Positions 52,229 through 60,394 of a stretch of 64,000 nt of DNA are shown piece after piece; within the stretch, counting starts at the first letter, position 1, and each line of letters opens with the position of its first letter. Made by a program: the position numbers and the translations under genes. Source of the DNA: Robertmurraya kyonggiensis (lineage in GTDB: Bacteria > Bacillota > Bacilli > Bacillales > Cytobacillaceae). Under the pieces are notes generated by a model. It saw only the letters and a list, made by a program, of their open reading frames with translations, did not search any database and had not been told where the DNA came from. Where the stretch lies: positions 62,001-126,000 of the forward strand of contig NZ_SWBM01000005.1 in NCBI RefSeq assembly GCF_005116465.1. The letters are read 5' to 3'.

Positions 52229-53803
52229 ATGACTAAAAAACAAGTTTCACTAAGGAAGCAATTCTTAACACGCACTTTAGGGATAATGGTAATTATTTCA
52301 ATTATATCAAGCGGTGTTCAATTATACTTGATGAAAGAACAAGTTAATTATGAACTCGATACTCAAACGACTTTAATTTCCCATAGTATTAATAAAGGTC
52401 TAAATGGAAGCGATTTGGCTTCAAAAAGTATCGAACATCAAATAGATCTAAAAATGGCAGGATATCTACAGTATATTGGAGATATTCTTGATGAATCAAA
52501 TGCTGAAGAGCTTTCGGATACTGAACTAATCAAGATTAAAGATAACTTAAATCTTGCTGGTTTATCAATTTTAGAGAAAAAGGATAATGACATTGTTGTT
52601 GTGAAATCTACTGATCCAAATGAAATCGGCTTTAGTACGAGGAGTTTCGGTGATATGGTTTATCAACAAACTGAAAAGGTGTTAATGGGAGAAGATATCC
52701 AAATTCCTGGATTATACTCCGATAAAGGGCTAGTTATTTTGCCCATTATGCAATCTGGAACCTATCAAGACAAACCAGTATTTTTCAAATATGCTTATTT
52801 TCATAAAGAAGGGACAAATTATATTCTAAATCCTTATATTGCTGCAGATGAGGTATACCAATTTACGGAAAGTGTTGGACCAGAATCAATAATTAAAGAC
52901 ATTGAGCAGGAAAATCCTTTCGTTAAGGATATTTCCATCTTAGATCCAAAAGTCTTTCAAAACCCGGAGTTAGAAAGTCAATATTGGCCACCGGTGAAGA
53001 AAATTGTTTATGGAGATTTTCAATATCAAACAAAAAATGATGCAGAGATTTTGAAGAAGATGGTAGAGAACCCAAAGATCCAAAAATTTGTTGAAAAGAT
53101 TGATGGAAAGAAAGTCTATAAGTTATTCTTGCCGCAAGAGAATGGGCAGGTTATTCATATTGCATTCGATTATGAAAAAATAATAGCACCTTTACATCAA
53201 CAATCCATTATTTTGATTGTAACGGGAATTATAGCGATTGTAAGTATTTTCCTCTTAATCTATCAATTATTTAATAGAATCTATATCAATATCCAAAAGT
53301 TAACTTCTCAAATTGATTTATTAAAAGAGGGAGACTTAACCGCGGAAAGTGATGTCAATGATGGAACTGAGCTAACGAAACTTTCAACTGATTTGAACCA
53401 GATGGCGAATAATTTAAATCAATTGGTGAAAGAAATTGAGACGGAAGCAAGTAAAACACAGATGCTATCTGAAGGATTAGAAGAGGAAGCATCACAGTCT
53501 GTCGAGAAAATATATACACTCTCAACAGAAACGACCATGAAGGCAAGAGAACAATTATTCGAAATCACGGAGTTCTTGGATTCAGTAGAGAACTTCCTAG
53601 AACCACATAATTCAAATGACCAGGTGAAAGACATCCTTGCTAAAATGGACAAAATGCGCGAAGTAGCCAATGAAAGAACATCTGCAACTACGAATACAAC
53701 GATAACATTATCTGATTTACTACAATCGTTGTATGGCCAATCTCAAGAGCTTTCTGAAATTGCCAGCAACTTGATGCATCAAATGAGTAGGTTGAAGCTC
53801 TAA
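52229..53803 (+). CDS. Membrane sensor with extracytoplasmic domain and HAMP
   Basis: A 524-residue protein: first membrane helix at about 14-34, a large external domain (35-325) of double Cache-like layout, second helix at 326-349, HAMP (350-402) and a cytosolic helical coil (403-524). It lacks the MCP hairpin signature and any kinase or cyclase domain, so its output must be a partner protein. It lies 16 bp after the ligase and 16 bp before STAS and PP2C genes, so it may control that phosphatase. AGAGGTGAGG precedes the ATG. Confidence 0.85.
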   Translation: MTKKQVSLRKQFLTRTLGIMVIISIISSGVQLYLMKEQVNYELDTQTTLISHSINKGLNGSDLASKSIEHQIDLKMAGYLQYIGDILDESNAEELSDTELIKIKDNLNLAGLSILEKKDNDIVVVKSTDPNEIGFSTRSFGDMVYQQTEKVLMGEDIQIPGLYSDKGLVILPIMQSGTYQDKPVFFKYAYFHKEGTNYILNPYIAADEVYQFTESVGPESIIKDIEQENPFVKDISILDPKVFQNPELESQYWPPVKKIVYGDFQYQTKNDAEILKKMVENPKIQKFVEKIDGKKVYKLFLPQENGQVIHIAFDYEKIIAPLHQQSIILIVTGIIAIVSIFLLIYQLFNRIYINIQKLTSQIDLLKEGDLTAESDVNDGTELTKLSTDLNQMANNLNQLVKEIETEASKTQMLSEGLEEEASQSVEKIYTLSTETTMKAREQLFEITEFLDSVENFLEPHNSNDQVKDILAKMDKMREVANERTSATTNTTITLSDLLQSLYGQSQELSEIASNLMHQMSRLKL

Positions 53804-53819
53804 GTGGGGAGGAGTATAA

Positions 53820-54137
53820 ATGGAGTTAATCATTCAAAGAATACAAACTGGCTCGACAAAGACATTAAAGTTAAAAGGGATTTTGGACATTTCTACTAGT
53901 AGTATAATTGAACCTTACTTAGAGGAACTAGATAGCATTGAGAGGCTGATTTTTGATTTTAGTGAGTTGGAATTTATTGATTCAACAGGAATTGGTTCCA
54001 TCATGAATGCCATTTATCTTTCTAAGGAGAAGAACTTCAAACTAGCTTTTCATGGTGTCGATGAAATGACACACCAAGTATTTGAAACGGTGGGATTATA
54101 CCATATTTTAGAGGAAATTCATAAGGAGGACATTTGA
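53820..54137 (+). CDS. STAS-domain anti-sigma factor antagonist
   Basis: A 105-residue single STAS domain with FIDSTGIGSIMN; Ser55 is the predicted phosphorylation site. It is similar in size to the STAS protein at 45735-46061. It would bind the operon's RsbW-like ATPase when unphosphorylated. Its stop overlaps the start of the PP2C gene (TGATG). GGGGAGGAG precedes the ATG. Confidence 0.9.
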   Translation: MELIIQRIQTGSTKTLKLKGILDISTSSIIEPYLEELDSIERLIFDFSELEFIDSTGIGSIMNAIYLSKEKNFKLAFHGVDEMTHQVFETVGLYHILEEIHKEDI

Positions 54138-54976
54138 TGTATTTTGATAATTTCACCTTTCATTTTGATCAAGGTACTCCTGAAAATGAACTTGAAAAAT
54201 CCTTACAGAGAGAAATAAATCTTGCAAGGAATATTCAAACGGCTCTTTTAAATGGAAAGACTCCAAAGGTTGAGGGAGGACAAGTGTCCGGGAATTCTTT
54301 GCCTGCAAGGCTGATTGGTGGAGACTATTATGATTTTTATCCATTGGTTAATGGGAAAATTCGTATTGTCATTGGCGATGTGATGGGAAAAGGAATTCCA
54401 GCTGCGATGCTGATGATTTTGACAAGGGGAGCTTTTCGAAGCGCAGCAGAAAGTACACAAGGTCCTGGTGAAACGTTAACAGCCATGAATCAAGCGATAT
54501 ATGAGGATTTAAGGACATTAAAATCGTTTGTTACTTTGTTTTGTGCTGATTGGGATCCGAAGTCTGGAACTTTCACTTATTCGAACGCAGGGCATCATCT
54601 TCCTTTGTGTATAAGAGGAAAAAGTAATACGATTGAAGAACTTCCGAAAGTAAAAGGAATTATGGTCGGAGGTCTCCCTAATCAAATTTATCATGAGAAA
54701 TCCATTCAACTAGAAGATTTAGATATGGTCTTTTTCTATACGGACGGCATTATTGAAGCCCAAAATAAAGAAGGGGAACTATATCAAATCACACGTCTTA
54801 AAGAGACCTTGTTGCAGTGTAAAGAAAAAGATGTCAAGGAAGTGGAAAAAGCGGTAATTGACACAATTAACCATTTTACATCAGGGGTTCCACAAAAAGA
54901 TGATATTACGATGGTTCTTCTGAAAGTATTCGATAGTAAGGCGGATATTACTAGCTTTAATTCTCCTATATATTAA
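54137..54976 (+). CDS. PP2C/SpoIIE-type phosphatase (RsbU/RsbP-like)
   Basis: A 279-residue PPM phosphatase with a short helical N-terminus (QREINLARNIQTALL, the RsbU/RsbP linker type). Metal-binding motifs are LIGGDYYDF, IGDVMGKGIPAAM, SNAGHHLP, TDGIIEAQN and KDDITM, all intact. It should dephosphorylate the adjacent STAS protein. There is no sensor domain of its own, so the preceding HAMP protein is a likely input. Last gene of the operon, followed by a terminator. Confidence 0.92.
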   Translation: MYFDNFTFHFDQGTPENELEKSLQREINLARNIQTALLNGKTPKVEGGQVSGNSLPARLIGGDYYDFYPLVNGKIRIVIGDVMGKGIPAAMLMILTRGAFRSAAESTQGPGETLTAMNQAIYEDLRTLKSFVTLFCADWDPKSGTFTYSNAGHHLPLCIRGKSNTIEELPKVKGIMVGGLPNQIYHEKSIQLEDLDMVFFYTDGIIEAQNKEGELYQITRLKETLLQCKEKDVKEVEKAVIDTINHFTSGVPQKDDITMVLLKVFDSKADITSFNSPIY

Positions 54977-55002
54977 TCCAATGATATAAAAGAAGAGCGG
55001 TT

Positions 55003-55034
55003 AAAGCGATCTATTTAATGTAGATCGCTTTCTT
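55003..55034 (+). terminator. Terminator of the pterin/partner-switch operon
   Basis: AAAGCGATCTA (55003-55013) pairs perfectly with TAGATCGCTTT (55021-55031), then CTTT. Confidence 0.85.
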
Positions 55035-55153
55035 TGATCCTAAATGGTTATTTTAAGAATAGGAAGAGTCTCCTATTTTTATAAGAACTGTAGGAATAGG
55101 AGTACGTGGGGATATTTAGAATCAACCAATTCATTCAAAATAAGGATAAGGAT

Positions 55154-55197
55154 ATTCATCCGATGAATAATTCATATTCATTTTACTGAAAATGAAT
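55154..55197. promoter_or_regulatory. Two inverted repeats upstream of the LytTR gene
   Basis: ATTCATccgATGAAT (55154-55168) and ATTCATTTTactgAAAATGAAT (55176-55197) lie 18 bp before the -35 element. They are suitable activator sites, perhaps for the LytTR protein itself or the c-di-GMP circuit. Confidence 0.5.
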
Positions 55198-55214
55198 GTA
55201 CTTAGGTCCGGTAT

Positions 55215-55243
55215 TTGGACTTTCTAGGGTACTTTCATATAAT
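55215..55243 (+). promoter_or_regulatory. SigA promoter of the LytTR regulator gene
   Basis: TTGGAC (55215-55220), 17-base spacer, TATAAT (55238-55243). Confidence 0.75.
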
Positions 55244-55268
55244 GAACAAAACAAGGGGAGAGATGTAC

Positions 55269-55997
55269 ATGGAGAAAATAAGAGTGATAATAGCAGATGA
55301 TGACCTCTCTTCCAGAACCATTTTAGTGCATTTTACAAAACTTTTGCCTGAATTTGAAGTCATTGGGGAAGCAACAACGGGAGAAGAACTCATTCAATTG
55401 GTTGTGAAAGAAAAGCCCGATTTAGCTTTAGTGGATATTAGTATGCCAGACTTAAATGGGGTTGAAGCTTCAAAAGCTTGTAAAGAACTTCACCCTAATT
55501 TACAAGTTATTTTTACGACGGGGCACGATGATTTTGCCATCGAGGCATTTAATTTATCAGCGGTAGATTATATAGTAAAGCCAATTGAAAGAACACGTTT
55601 ATTTATTGCTTTGGAAAAGGCAAAAAAGATGATTGGGTATCAGAAAAAAGTTGAGATTTCAGCACCCAAAAATTTTAGTAAACTTGCTATAAAGTCGAAT
55701 AATACTTATTTATACATTTTATTAGATGATATTCTTTTCATTGAAAAACAAGGAAGAAAAACCATTATTCATACAGAGTCAGAACAATTTGAAACGTCAG
55801 ATCCTCTGCAAAACCTTATGGAACGTTTGCCGAAGAACTTTTTCAAAACACATCGCTCCTATTTAGTAAACTTGAGAAAAGTAGCAAAAATTGAGGCATC
55901 TGGTGAGACATATCTTGCATTCTTTTATGGGACTAATAAGAACGCTTATATTTCTAAATTGAAGATCAATGAAGTGCAAGAGTTATTGTGCTTGTGA
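55269..55997 (+). CDS. LytTR family response regulator
   Basis: A 242-residue regulator: receiver domain (1-120) with the acidic pair ADDD and phospho-Asp in LALVDISMPD, and a LytTR DNA-binding domain (about 135-240; LYILLDDILFIEKQGRKT and FFKTHRSYLVNL). LytTR proteins control exopolysaccharide, cell wall or competence genes. No cognate LytS-type kinase is adjacent; the MHYT kinase is not of that type. The ATG at 55269 follows AAGGGGAGAG; an upstream extension would include the promoter. Confidence 0.92.
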   Translation: MEKIRVIIADDDLSSRTILVHFTKLLPEFEVIGEATTGEELIQLVVKEKPDLALVDISMPDLNGVEASKACKELHPNLQVIFTTGHDDFAIEAFNLSAVDYIVKPIERTRLFIALEKAKKMIGYQKKVEISAPKNFSKLAIKSNNTYLYILLDDILFIEKQGRKTIIHTESEQFETSDPLQNLMERLPKNFFKTHRSYLVNLRKVAKIEASGETYLAFFYGTNKNAYISKLKINEVQELLCL

Positions 55998-56009
55998 TTT
56001 TTATGAAAA

Positions 56010-56047
56010 ACAAGGTTTGAACAATCTACTACAAACCTTGTTTTTTT
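56010..56047 (+). terminator. Terminator after the LytTR gene
   Basis: ACAAGGTTTG (56010-56019) pairs with CAAACCTTGT (56032-56041), then TTTTTT. Confidence 0.9.
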
Positions 56048-56159
56048 GTTGTCAGAAATGGTATTTAGCTATCAAAGCTTTAACTGCATCTAATTTTTCT
56101 GAATATGGTAAAATTGTGTTAGATTTTTCAATTTTGCAAGCCTGTGAGGAGGAATAGCG

Positions 56160-57005
56160 GTGGGAACCATCAAACAAATCTCCGATGAACTAAAAGAGTG
56201 GATTATTACAACTCTTAATAGTGGAGTTAGTCCGGTTGTCATAGCAGATGCCCTTGTGAAAAAAGGTTTTAATCCAAGGTATGCTTACGAAAGTCTTTTT
56301 CAGATTGTTGGAAATGGAGCAGTAAAGTCGCCTGAAGCAAAGAGTGAGCTCCCATATCAATATGAAATACCCGCGATTGGTCAAAGAGGAAATACGATTT
56401 ATACAAGTGACCGTGAAATTAAGGTGCTTGCAAGAATTGAAAAGCCGTTCATCCTTCATTTGGACAATGTTCTAAGTGATGATGAATGTGATGAACTAAT
56501 CAGTTTATCAAAAGAGAGATTACAGCCGTCACGAGTGGTAGATTCGGTAACGGGAGAAGAAAGAGTAGCACCTGGTCGAACGAGTAAAGGCATGTATTAT
56601 ACGATTCATGAAAATGATCTCGTCACAAAGCTTGAAAAAAGATTCGAAGAACTTACTCAGTATCCGGTTGAAAATGGTGAAGGACTCCAAGTGCTGAACT
56701 ATCATGTGGGAGAAGAGTATAAGGCTCATTTTGACTATTTTCCTTCTGGGAAAGTCGATGAGAAAAAAGGTGGACAACGTGTTGGAACTCTATTACTCTA
56801 CTTAAATGATGTAGAAGAAGGTGGAGAAACGATTTTTCCAAAGGCTGGTGTCTCGATTGTTCCGAAAAAAGGCTCGGCTGTCTATTTTCACTATACGAAC
56901 AGCCAAAATCAAGTCGATCGTTTGTCCGTACATAGTAGCATTCCCGTTGTAGTCGGGGAAAAATGGGTGGCGACCAAATGGATTCGTCAAAATCCGATCT
57001 ATTAA
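56160..57005 (+). CDS. Prolyl 4-hydroxylase-like 2OG-Fe(II) dioxygenase
   Basis: A 281-residue enzyme. Residues 1-75 are a helical N-terminus; residues about 90-281 are the double-stranded beta-helix core with iron ligands His190, Asp192 (YKAHFDYF) and His258 (VHSSIPV), and 2-oxoglutarate-binding Lys268 (GEKW). It resembles collagen-type prolyl 4-hydroxylases such as that of Bacillus anthracis. The substrate may be a collagen-like or Pro-rich protein, none of which is in the window. GAGGAGG precedes the GTG start. Confidence 0.9.
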   Translation: MGTIKQISDELKEWIITTLNSGVSPVVIADALVKKGFNPRYAYESLFQIVGNGAVKSPEAKSELPYQYEIPAIGQRGNTIYTSDREIKVLARIEKPFILHLDNVLSDDECDELISLSKERLQPSRVVDSVTGEERVAPGRTSKGMYYTIHENDLVTKLEKRFEELTQYPVENGEGLQVLNYHVGEEYKAHFDYFPSGKVDEKKGGQRVGTLLLYLNDVEEGGETIFPKAGVSIVPKKGSAVYFHYTNSQNQVDRLSVHSSIPVVVGEKWVATKWIRQNPIY

Positions 57006-57069
57006 TGTTTAGAGCTAGCTCCATTAGTGAATAAATAAATTGATTCAAGATTAACAGAGGATGTAGTCC

Positions 57070-57336
57070 GTGAAACTATTTAAATTATTTTCGAAAGAAA
57101 AAAAGCTAACTGTTGAATTTTGTGGAAAAAATCTCGATCGCTTTTTATCAGAAGAAACGTTCCCGAAATACAATGCTTTTTTTAACGAGAAAAATGTGAA
57201 CTATAAAGAATATGAATGTCAAAGTAAGTGTAAGGAGTGCAAGAAAGCACCTTACGCCATGATCAATGGTGAGTTTGTGACAGCTGAGACTTCTGAAGCG
57301 CTGTTGGAAAAAATGAAGAAGCAGCTTCATGAATGA
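57070..57336 (+). CDS. DUF1450 family protein (thioredoxin-like fold, YuzB-related)
   Basis: An 88-residue protein matching the DUF1450/YuzB pattern: TVEFCGKNLDRF, YKEYECQSKCKEC and the end YAMINGEFVTAETSEALLEKM. Cysteines at the C-x3-C-x2-C cluster could bind metal or be redox active; function is unknown. The start is GTG at 57070 with AGAGGATG upstream. Confidence 0.85.
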   Translation: MKLFKLFSKEKKLTVEFCGKNLDRFLSEETFPKYNAFFNEKNVNYKEYECQSKCKECKKAPYAMINGEFVTAETSEALLEKMKKQLHE

Positions 57337-57447
57337 ATCCAGATATTCGACAAACCTAGAAAAAGCCGCCATAATAGTTAATATATATAAACAATGTGAT
57401 TAGCGTGTAAAGCGCATCTATAAAGAATAGAAAGGTGAGTTGAGGAT

Positions 57448-57933
57448 ATGGATCAAGTTTCAACCTTTAAAGACGTAATGGGCAATTACCCCACGGGCGT
57501 TACGGTTGTCACGACAATAGATGAAAATGGAACCCCGCTTGGGCTAACGGTGAACTCCTTTGCTTCTGTATCGATTGACCCGTTGATGATCCTTTGGTCG
57601 ATTGATAAAAAAGTTTCTTCCTATGAACAGTTTGTTAATACGGATAAATTTGCGGTGCATGTATTAGCAGATGATCAAAGCGATATTTGCTCGCTTTTTG
57701 CCATGAAAGGTACGGACCGATTTGGCAGCTGTGAATGGAAAACTTCCGAACACAATCTTCCCATTATTTCGGGAGCACTAGGTGTACTACAATGTAAAAC
57801 TTATAAAACGGTCGAAGCAGGAGACCATATGATTCTGATCGGTGAAGTAATCGACATCGTTAATGAGAACAAGGACCCGCTATTATACCATAGAAGAAAA
57901 TTTGGGAAAATTCCTGGAGAATTTTATAAGTGA
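57448..57933 (+). CDS. Flavin reductase family protein
   Basis: A 161-residue FMN-binding split-barrel reductase. The family motif NYPTGVTVVTT and LGLTVNSFASVSIDPLMILWSID are intact. Such proteins supply reduced flavin to monooxygenases or act as ferric or flavin reductases. No monooxygenase is adjacent, so the partner is unknown. GGTGAG lies before the ATG and a strong terminator follows. Confidence 0.9.
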   Translation: MDQVSTFKDVMGNYPTGVTVVTTIDENGTPLGLTVNSFASVSIDPLMILWSIDKKVSSYEQFVNTDKFAVHVLADDQSDICSLFAMKGTDRFGSCEWKTSEHNLPIISGALGVLQCKTYKTVEAGDHMILIGEVIDIVNENKDPLLYHRRKFGKIPGEFYK

Positions 57934-57940
57934 ACATTTA

Positions 57941-57977
57941 AGTACCTTTCCGTTATAATGGAAAGGTACTGCTTTTT
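57941..57977 (+). terminator. Terminator after the flavin reductase
   Basis: AGTACCTTTCC (57941-57951) pairs perfectly with GGAAAGGTACT (57960-57970), then GCTTTTTT. Confidence 0.92.
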
Positions 57978-58013
57978 TGTAATATAAGAAAGTGTAAATC
58001 TCTACTTTGAGAA

Positions 58014-58166
58014 TTGTCTAGCTCCAGGCGCCAACGGCTCGAATGAAAAAGATAGTACGCTTTTTCCTTGGTCATAAGCCAATCCGTCGAGAAGGTTAAA
58101 GAACAACCTTTACGCCGGCTCGTCTTATGCTTGTCGCCGATAGGCGGGCGCCTTGCGCTTTTCTTA
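58014..58166. repeat. Bacillus-type intergenic repeat with long stem-loop
   Basis: The element runs from TTGTCTAGCTCCAGGCGCC to GGGCGCCTTGCGCTTTTCTTA, with complementary ends, an inner GAAAAAG/CTTTTTC pair and the stem AAGGTT/AACCTT. Similar TGTCTAGCTNCAGCGCC...CTTATGCTTGTCG...GCGCTT elements are scattered in Bacillus genomes. Its GC content is above the neighbouring DNA. Confidence 0.7.
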
Positions 58167-58216
58167 TGAGGCGAAATGCCTTTGATATAGATCTATTTCA
58201 GAAAGGTGATTTAAAA

Positions 58217-59185
58217 ATGGAAAACACAGAACAATACCGAGTGTTGTTATATTATATGTATGTCCCAATTGAAAACCATGAGGAGTTTGCTGCACAGCAT
58301 CTTCAGTTCTGTAAGGAACTAGGTTTAAAGGGAAGAATTCTTGTTGCTCATGAAGGAATTAACGGAACTGTTTCCGGAACATTTGAAGCAACTGAAAAAT
58401 ATATGGAAGCAATGAAGGCTGATCCTCGTTTTGCAGAGATGGTCTATAAGATTGACGAAGCAGAAGGTCATGCATTTAAGAAAATGCACGTTCGTCCACG
58501 TAATGAATTAGTAACGCTTCGTTTAGAGGATGACATTAATCCAAACGAACTTACTGGAAAGCATTTAAGTCCGAAAGAATTTTTCGAGGCTATGCAGGAT
58601 CCTGATACAGTTGTAATCGATGCGCGTAATGATTATGAGTTTGATTTAGGTCATTTCCGTGGTGCGGTTCGACCAGATATTCGAAATTTCCGTGAGCTTC
58701 CACAGTGGATTCGCGAAAACAAGCAGAATTTTGAAGGTAAAAAAGTTCTAACTTATTGCACAGGTGGTATTCGCTGTGAAAAATTCTCTGGCTGGTTAGT
58801 ACGTGAAGGCTTTGAGGATGTAGGTCAGCTTCATGGTGGAATCGTGACTTATGGGAAAGATCCAGAAGTACAAGGTCAATTATGGGATGGACAATGCTAT
58901 GTGTTCGATGAGCGTATCGCTGTTCCTGTAAACCGTGTGGAGCATGTTATAGTGGCGCGCGACCATTTTACTGGTGAACCTTGTGAGCGTTATGTGAATT
59001 GCGCAAACCCTGAGTGTAACGATAAAATTTTTAGCTCAGAAGAAAATGAACACAAATATTTACGTAGTTGTTCACATGAATGCCGCGTTCATCCAAGAAA
59101 TCGTTATGTTGCCCAACATGGGTTAACTCCTGAACAAGTAGAAGAGCGCTTAGCAATTATTGAAGAATCTTCTACTTTGGCATAA
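58217..59185 (+). CDS. trhO: tRNA uridine(34) hydroxylase TrhO (rhodanese domain)
   Basis: A 322-residue protein: an N-terminal ferredoxin-like domain (1-95), a rhodanese domain (about 125-220) with catalytic Cys181 in [10 protein letters not shown], and a C-terminal Cys-rich region ([19 protein letters not shown]). TrhO hydroxylates U34 of certain tRNAs as part of 5-methoxyuridine or cmo5U synthesis; length equals the Bacillus YbfQ type. The ATG at 58217 follows AGAAAGGTGAT; a frame open to 58127 would enter the repeat. Confidence 0.93.
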   Translation: MENTEQYRVLLYYMYVPIENHEEFAAQHLQFCKELGLKGRILVAHEGINGTVSGTFEATEKYMEAMKADPRFAEMVYKIDEAEGHAFKKMHVRPRNELVTLRLEDDINPNELTGKHLSPKEFFEAMQDPDTVVIDARNDYEFDLGHFRGAVRPDIRNFRELPQWIRENKQNFEGKKVLTYCTGGIRCEKFSGWLVREGFEDVGQLHGGIVTYGKDPEVQGQLWDGQCYVFDERIAVPVNRVEHVIVARDHFTGEPCERYVNCANPECNDKIFSSEENEHKYLRSCSHECRVHPRNRYVAQHGLTPEQVEERLAIIEESSTLA

Positions 59186-59261
59186 TTAAGGCGAAATAGT
59201 AGTAAAATCACCTTATAAGTTGGATAATAGAAAGTAGCAGACAATCAATGAGGTGAAAAAT

Positions 59262-59552
59262 ATGAGTTTTACTGTAAGTCAAGAAGCAGCTAAGTGGTAT
59301 AAAGAAGAAATGGACTTACAAGAAGGCGACTACGTTCAATTTTTTGTGAAATTATATGGTGGTATTCCGACTGTCCATCCGAATTACTTTCTAGGTATTT
59401 CATTCGGAAAAGCAGGAAACATTGCGGTGAAGGATGAAGTCGAAGGAATTACATTTTTCTTTAATGATAAAGATGCATGGTTCATCGATGAGTACAACCT
59501 TAAAATCGAAGCAAAAGATGATGACGTCGAATATATCTTTAATCAAAAATGA
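59262..59552 (+). CDS. HesB/YneR family protein
   Basis: A 96-residue HesB-like protein (SFTVSQEAAKWYKEEM, YVQFFVKLYGG). The three Cys used by A-type Fe-S carriers are absent, as in the YneR subgroup, so it probably does not carry clusters. GAGGTGA precedes the ATG at 59262. A terminator overlaps the stop codon. Confidence 0.85.
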   Translation: MSFTVSQEAAKWYKEEMDLQEGDYVQFFVKLYGGIPTVHPNYFLGISFGKAGNIAVKDEVEGITFFFNDKDAWFIDEYNLKIEAKDDDVEYIFNQK

Positions 59553-59580
59553 GCTTGGAGTTTTCTCCAGGCTCTTTTTT
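59551..59580 (+). terminator. Terminator after the HesB gene
   Basis: GAGCTTGGAG (59551-59560) pairs with CTCCAGGCTC (59565-59574, one mismatch), then TTTTTT. Confidence 0.85.
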
Positions 59581-59658
59581 ATGTTCTAGGGAGGGAAATC
59601 GAGAAATAAATAGAAGTGTTATGGGAAAGAAAAAATTCGAATAGAGAGGAACATGAAA

Positions 59659-60120
59659 ATGAATGCTAAAGAAATTTTGTTACTGCAATTAAGTGCTTGT
59701 CATGATCAGAATACATGGTTTGTATCTTTGCTCAATTCACTTGATGGGTTGACGGAGGAAGAGGCGCAATGGAAGCCAACAGGTTCGACCAATTCGATTT
59801 TTGAAATTATAAACCACCTTATTTATTACAATCAGCGATATTTGAATAAAGTCAAAGGGATACCGAACCCAGAAGTAGTCGAAAATAATGATGAGTCATT
59901 CAATAATTTGGAGGAACTCACTTGGTCTGAGACGACTACAAGAATCACCAATCTGATGACAGAATGGAAGGAAACGGTCGCGGCAGCGGATGAACAAACG
60001 ATTAGGAAATGGTCAACAGACATTGCTCATCTAGCGAATCACGCGTTATATCATACCGGCCAAATTCTTTATATACGTAAGCTTCAAGAATCATGGGATC
60101 CGAAGAATGGTGTGCATTAG
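59659..60120 (+). CDS. DinB family protein
   Basis: A 153-residue four-helix DinB/YfiT-like protein. Candidate metal-binding His residues lie in EIINHLIYYN, and in HLANHALYHTGQILYIRKLQ. The family includes thiol transferases such as bacillithiol S-transferase. AGAGAGGA fits the ATG at 59659 better than the one at 59653. Confidence 0.85.
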   Translation: MNAKEILLLQLSACHDQNTWFVSLLNSLDGLTEEEAQWKPTGSTNSIFEIINHLIYYNQRYLNKVKGIPNPEVVENNDESFNNLEELTWSETTTRITNLMTEWKETVAAADEQTIRKWSTDIAHLANHALYHTGQILYIRKLQESWDPKNGVH

Positions 60121-60210
60121 ATATGTTTGCAATTGGATGAAAGGGTTCCGTTCACACTCTTTTAAATATGATTTCACGTCCTCAGTCGAATAACCAGAAT
60201 AGGAAAACAG

Positions 60211-60394
60211 GCGGAGATTTTCCGGTTATATACAGAATGGAGCTCGTTTCGGGATATATAAGCGGAGTATTTCCGATTATACAAAGAAAAATCCTTCATT
60301 TTGAAGTTTTTCGAGCCAATTAGCGTAATTTCTCCGTCTATATAAGCCTTTTTAAATACTAATTTCTAATTAAGCGGAACTTTTCCGTCTATAA
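60211..60394. repeat. Four dispersed copies of a GCGGAA...TTCCG palindrome
   Basis: Copies at about 60211-60230, 60261-60280, 60321-60345 and 60371-60395 share AGCGGAnnTTTTCCGnnTAT, 50-60 bp apart. The pattern is a short imperfect hairpin followed by TATATAAG-like sequence and resembles small Bacillus intergenic repeats. Confidence 0.6.

Noticed and set aside
55215-55268. Longer start for the LytTR regulator
   Set aside because: The proposed first codon is the -35 element and the frame crosses the -10 TATAAT.
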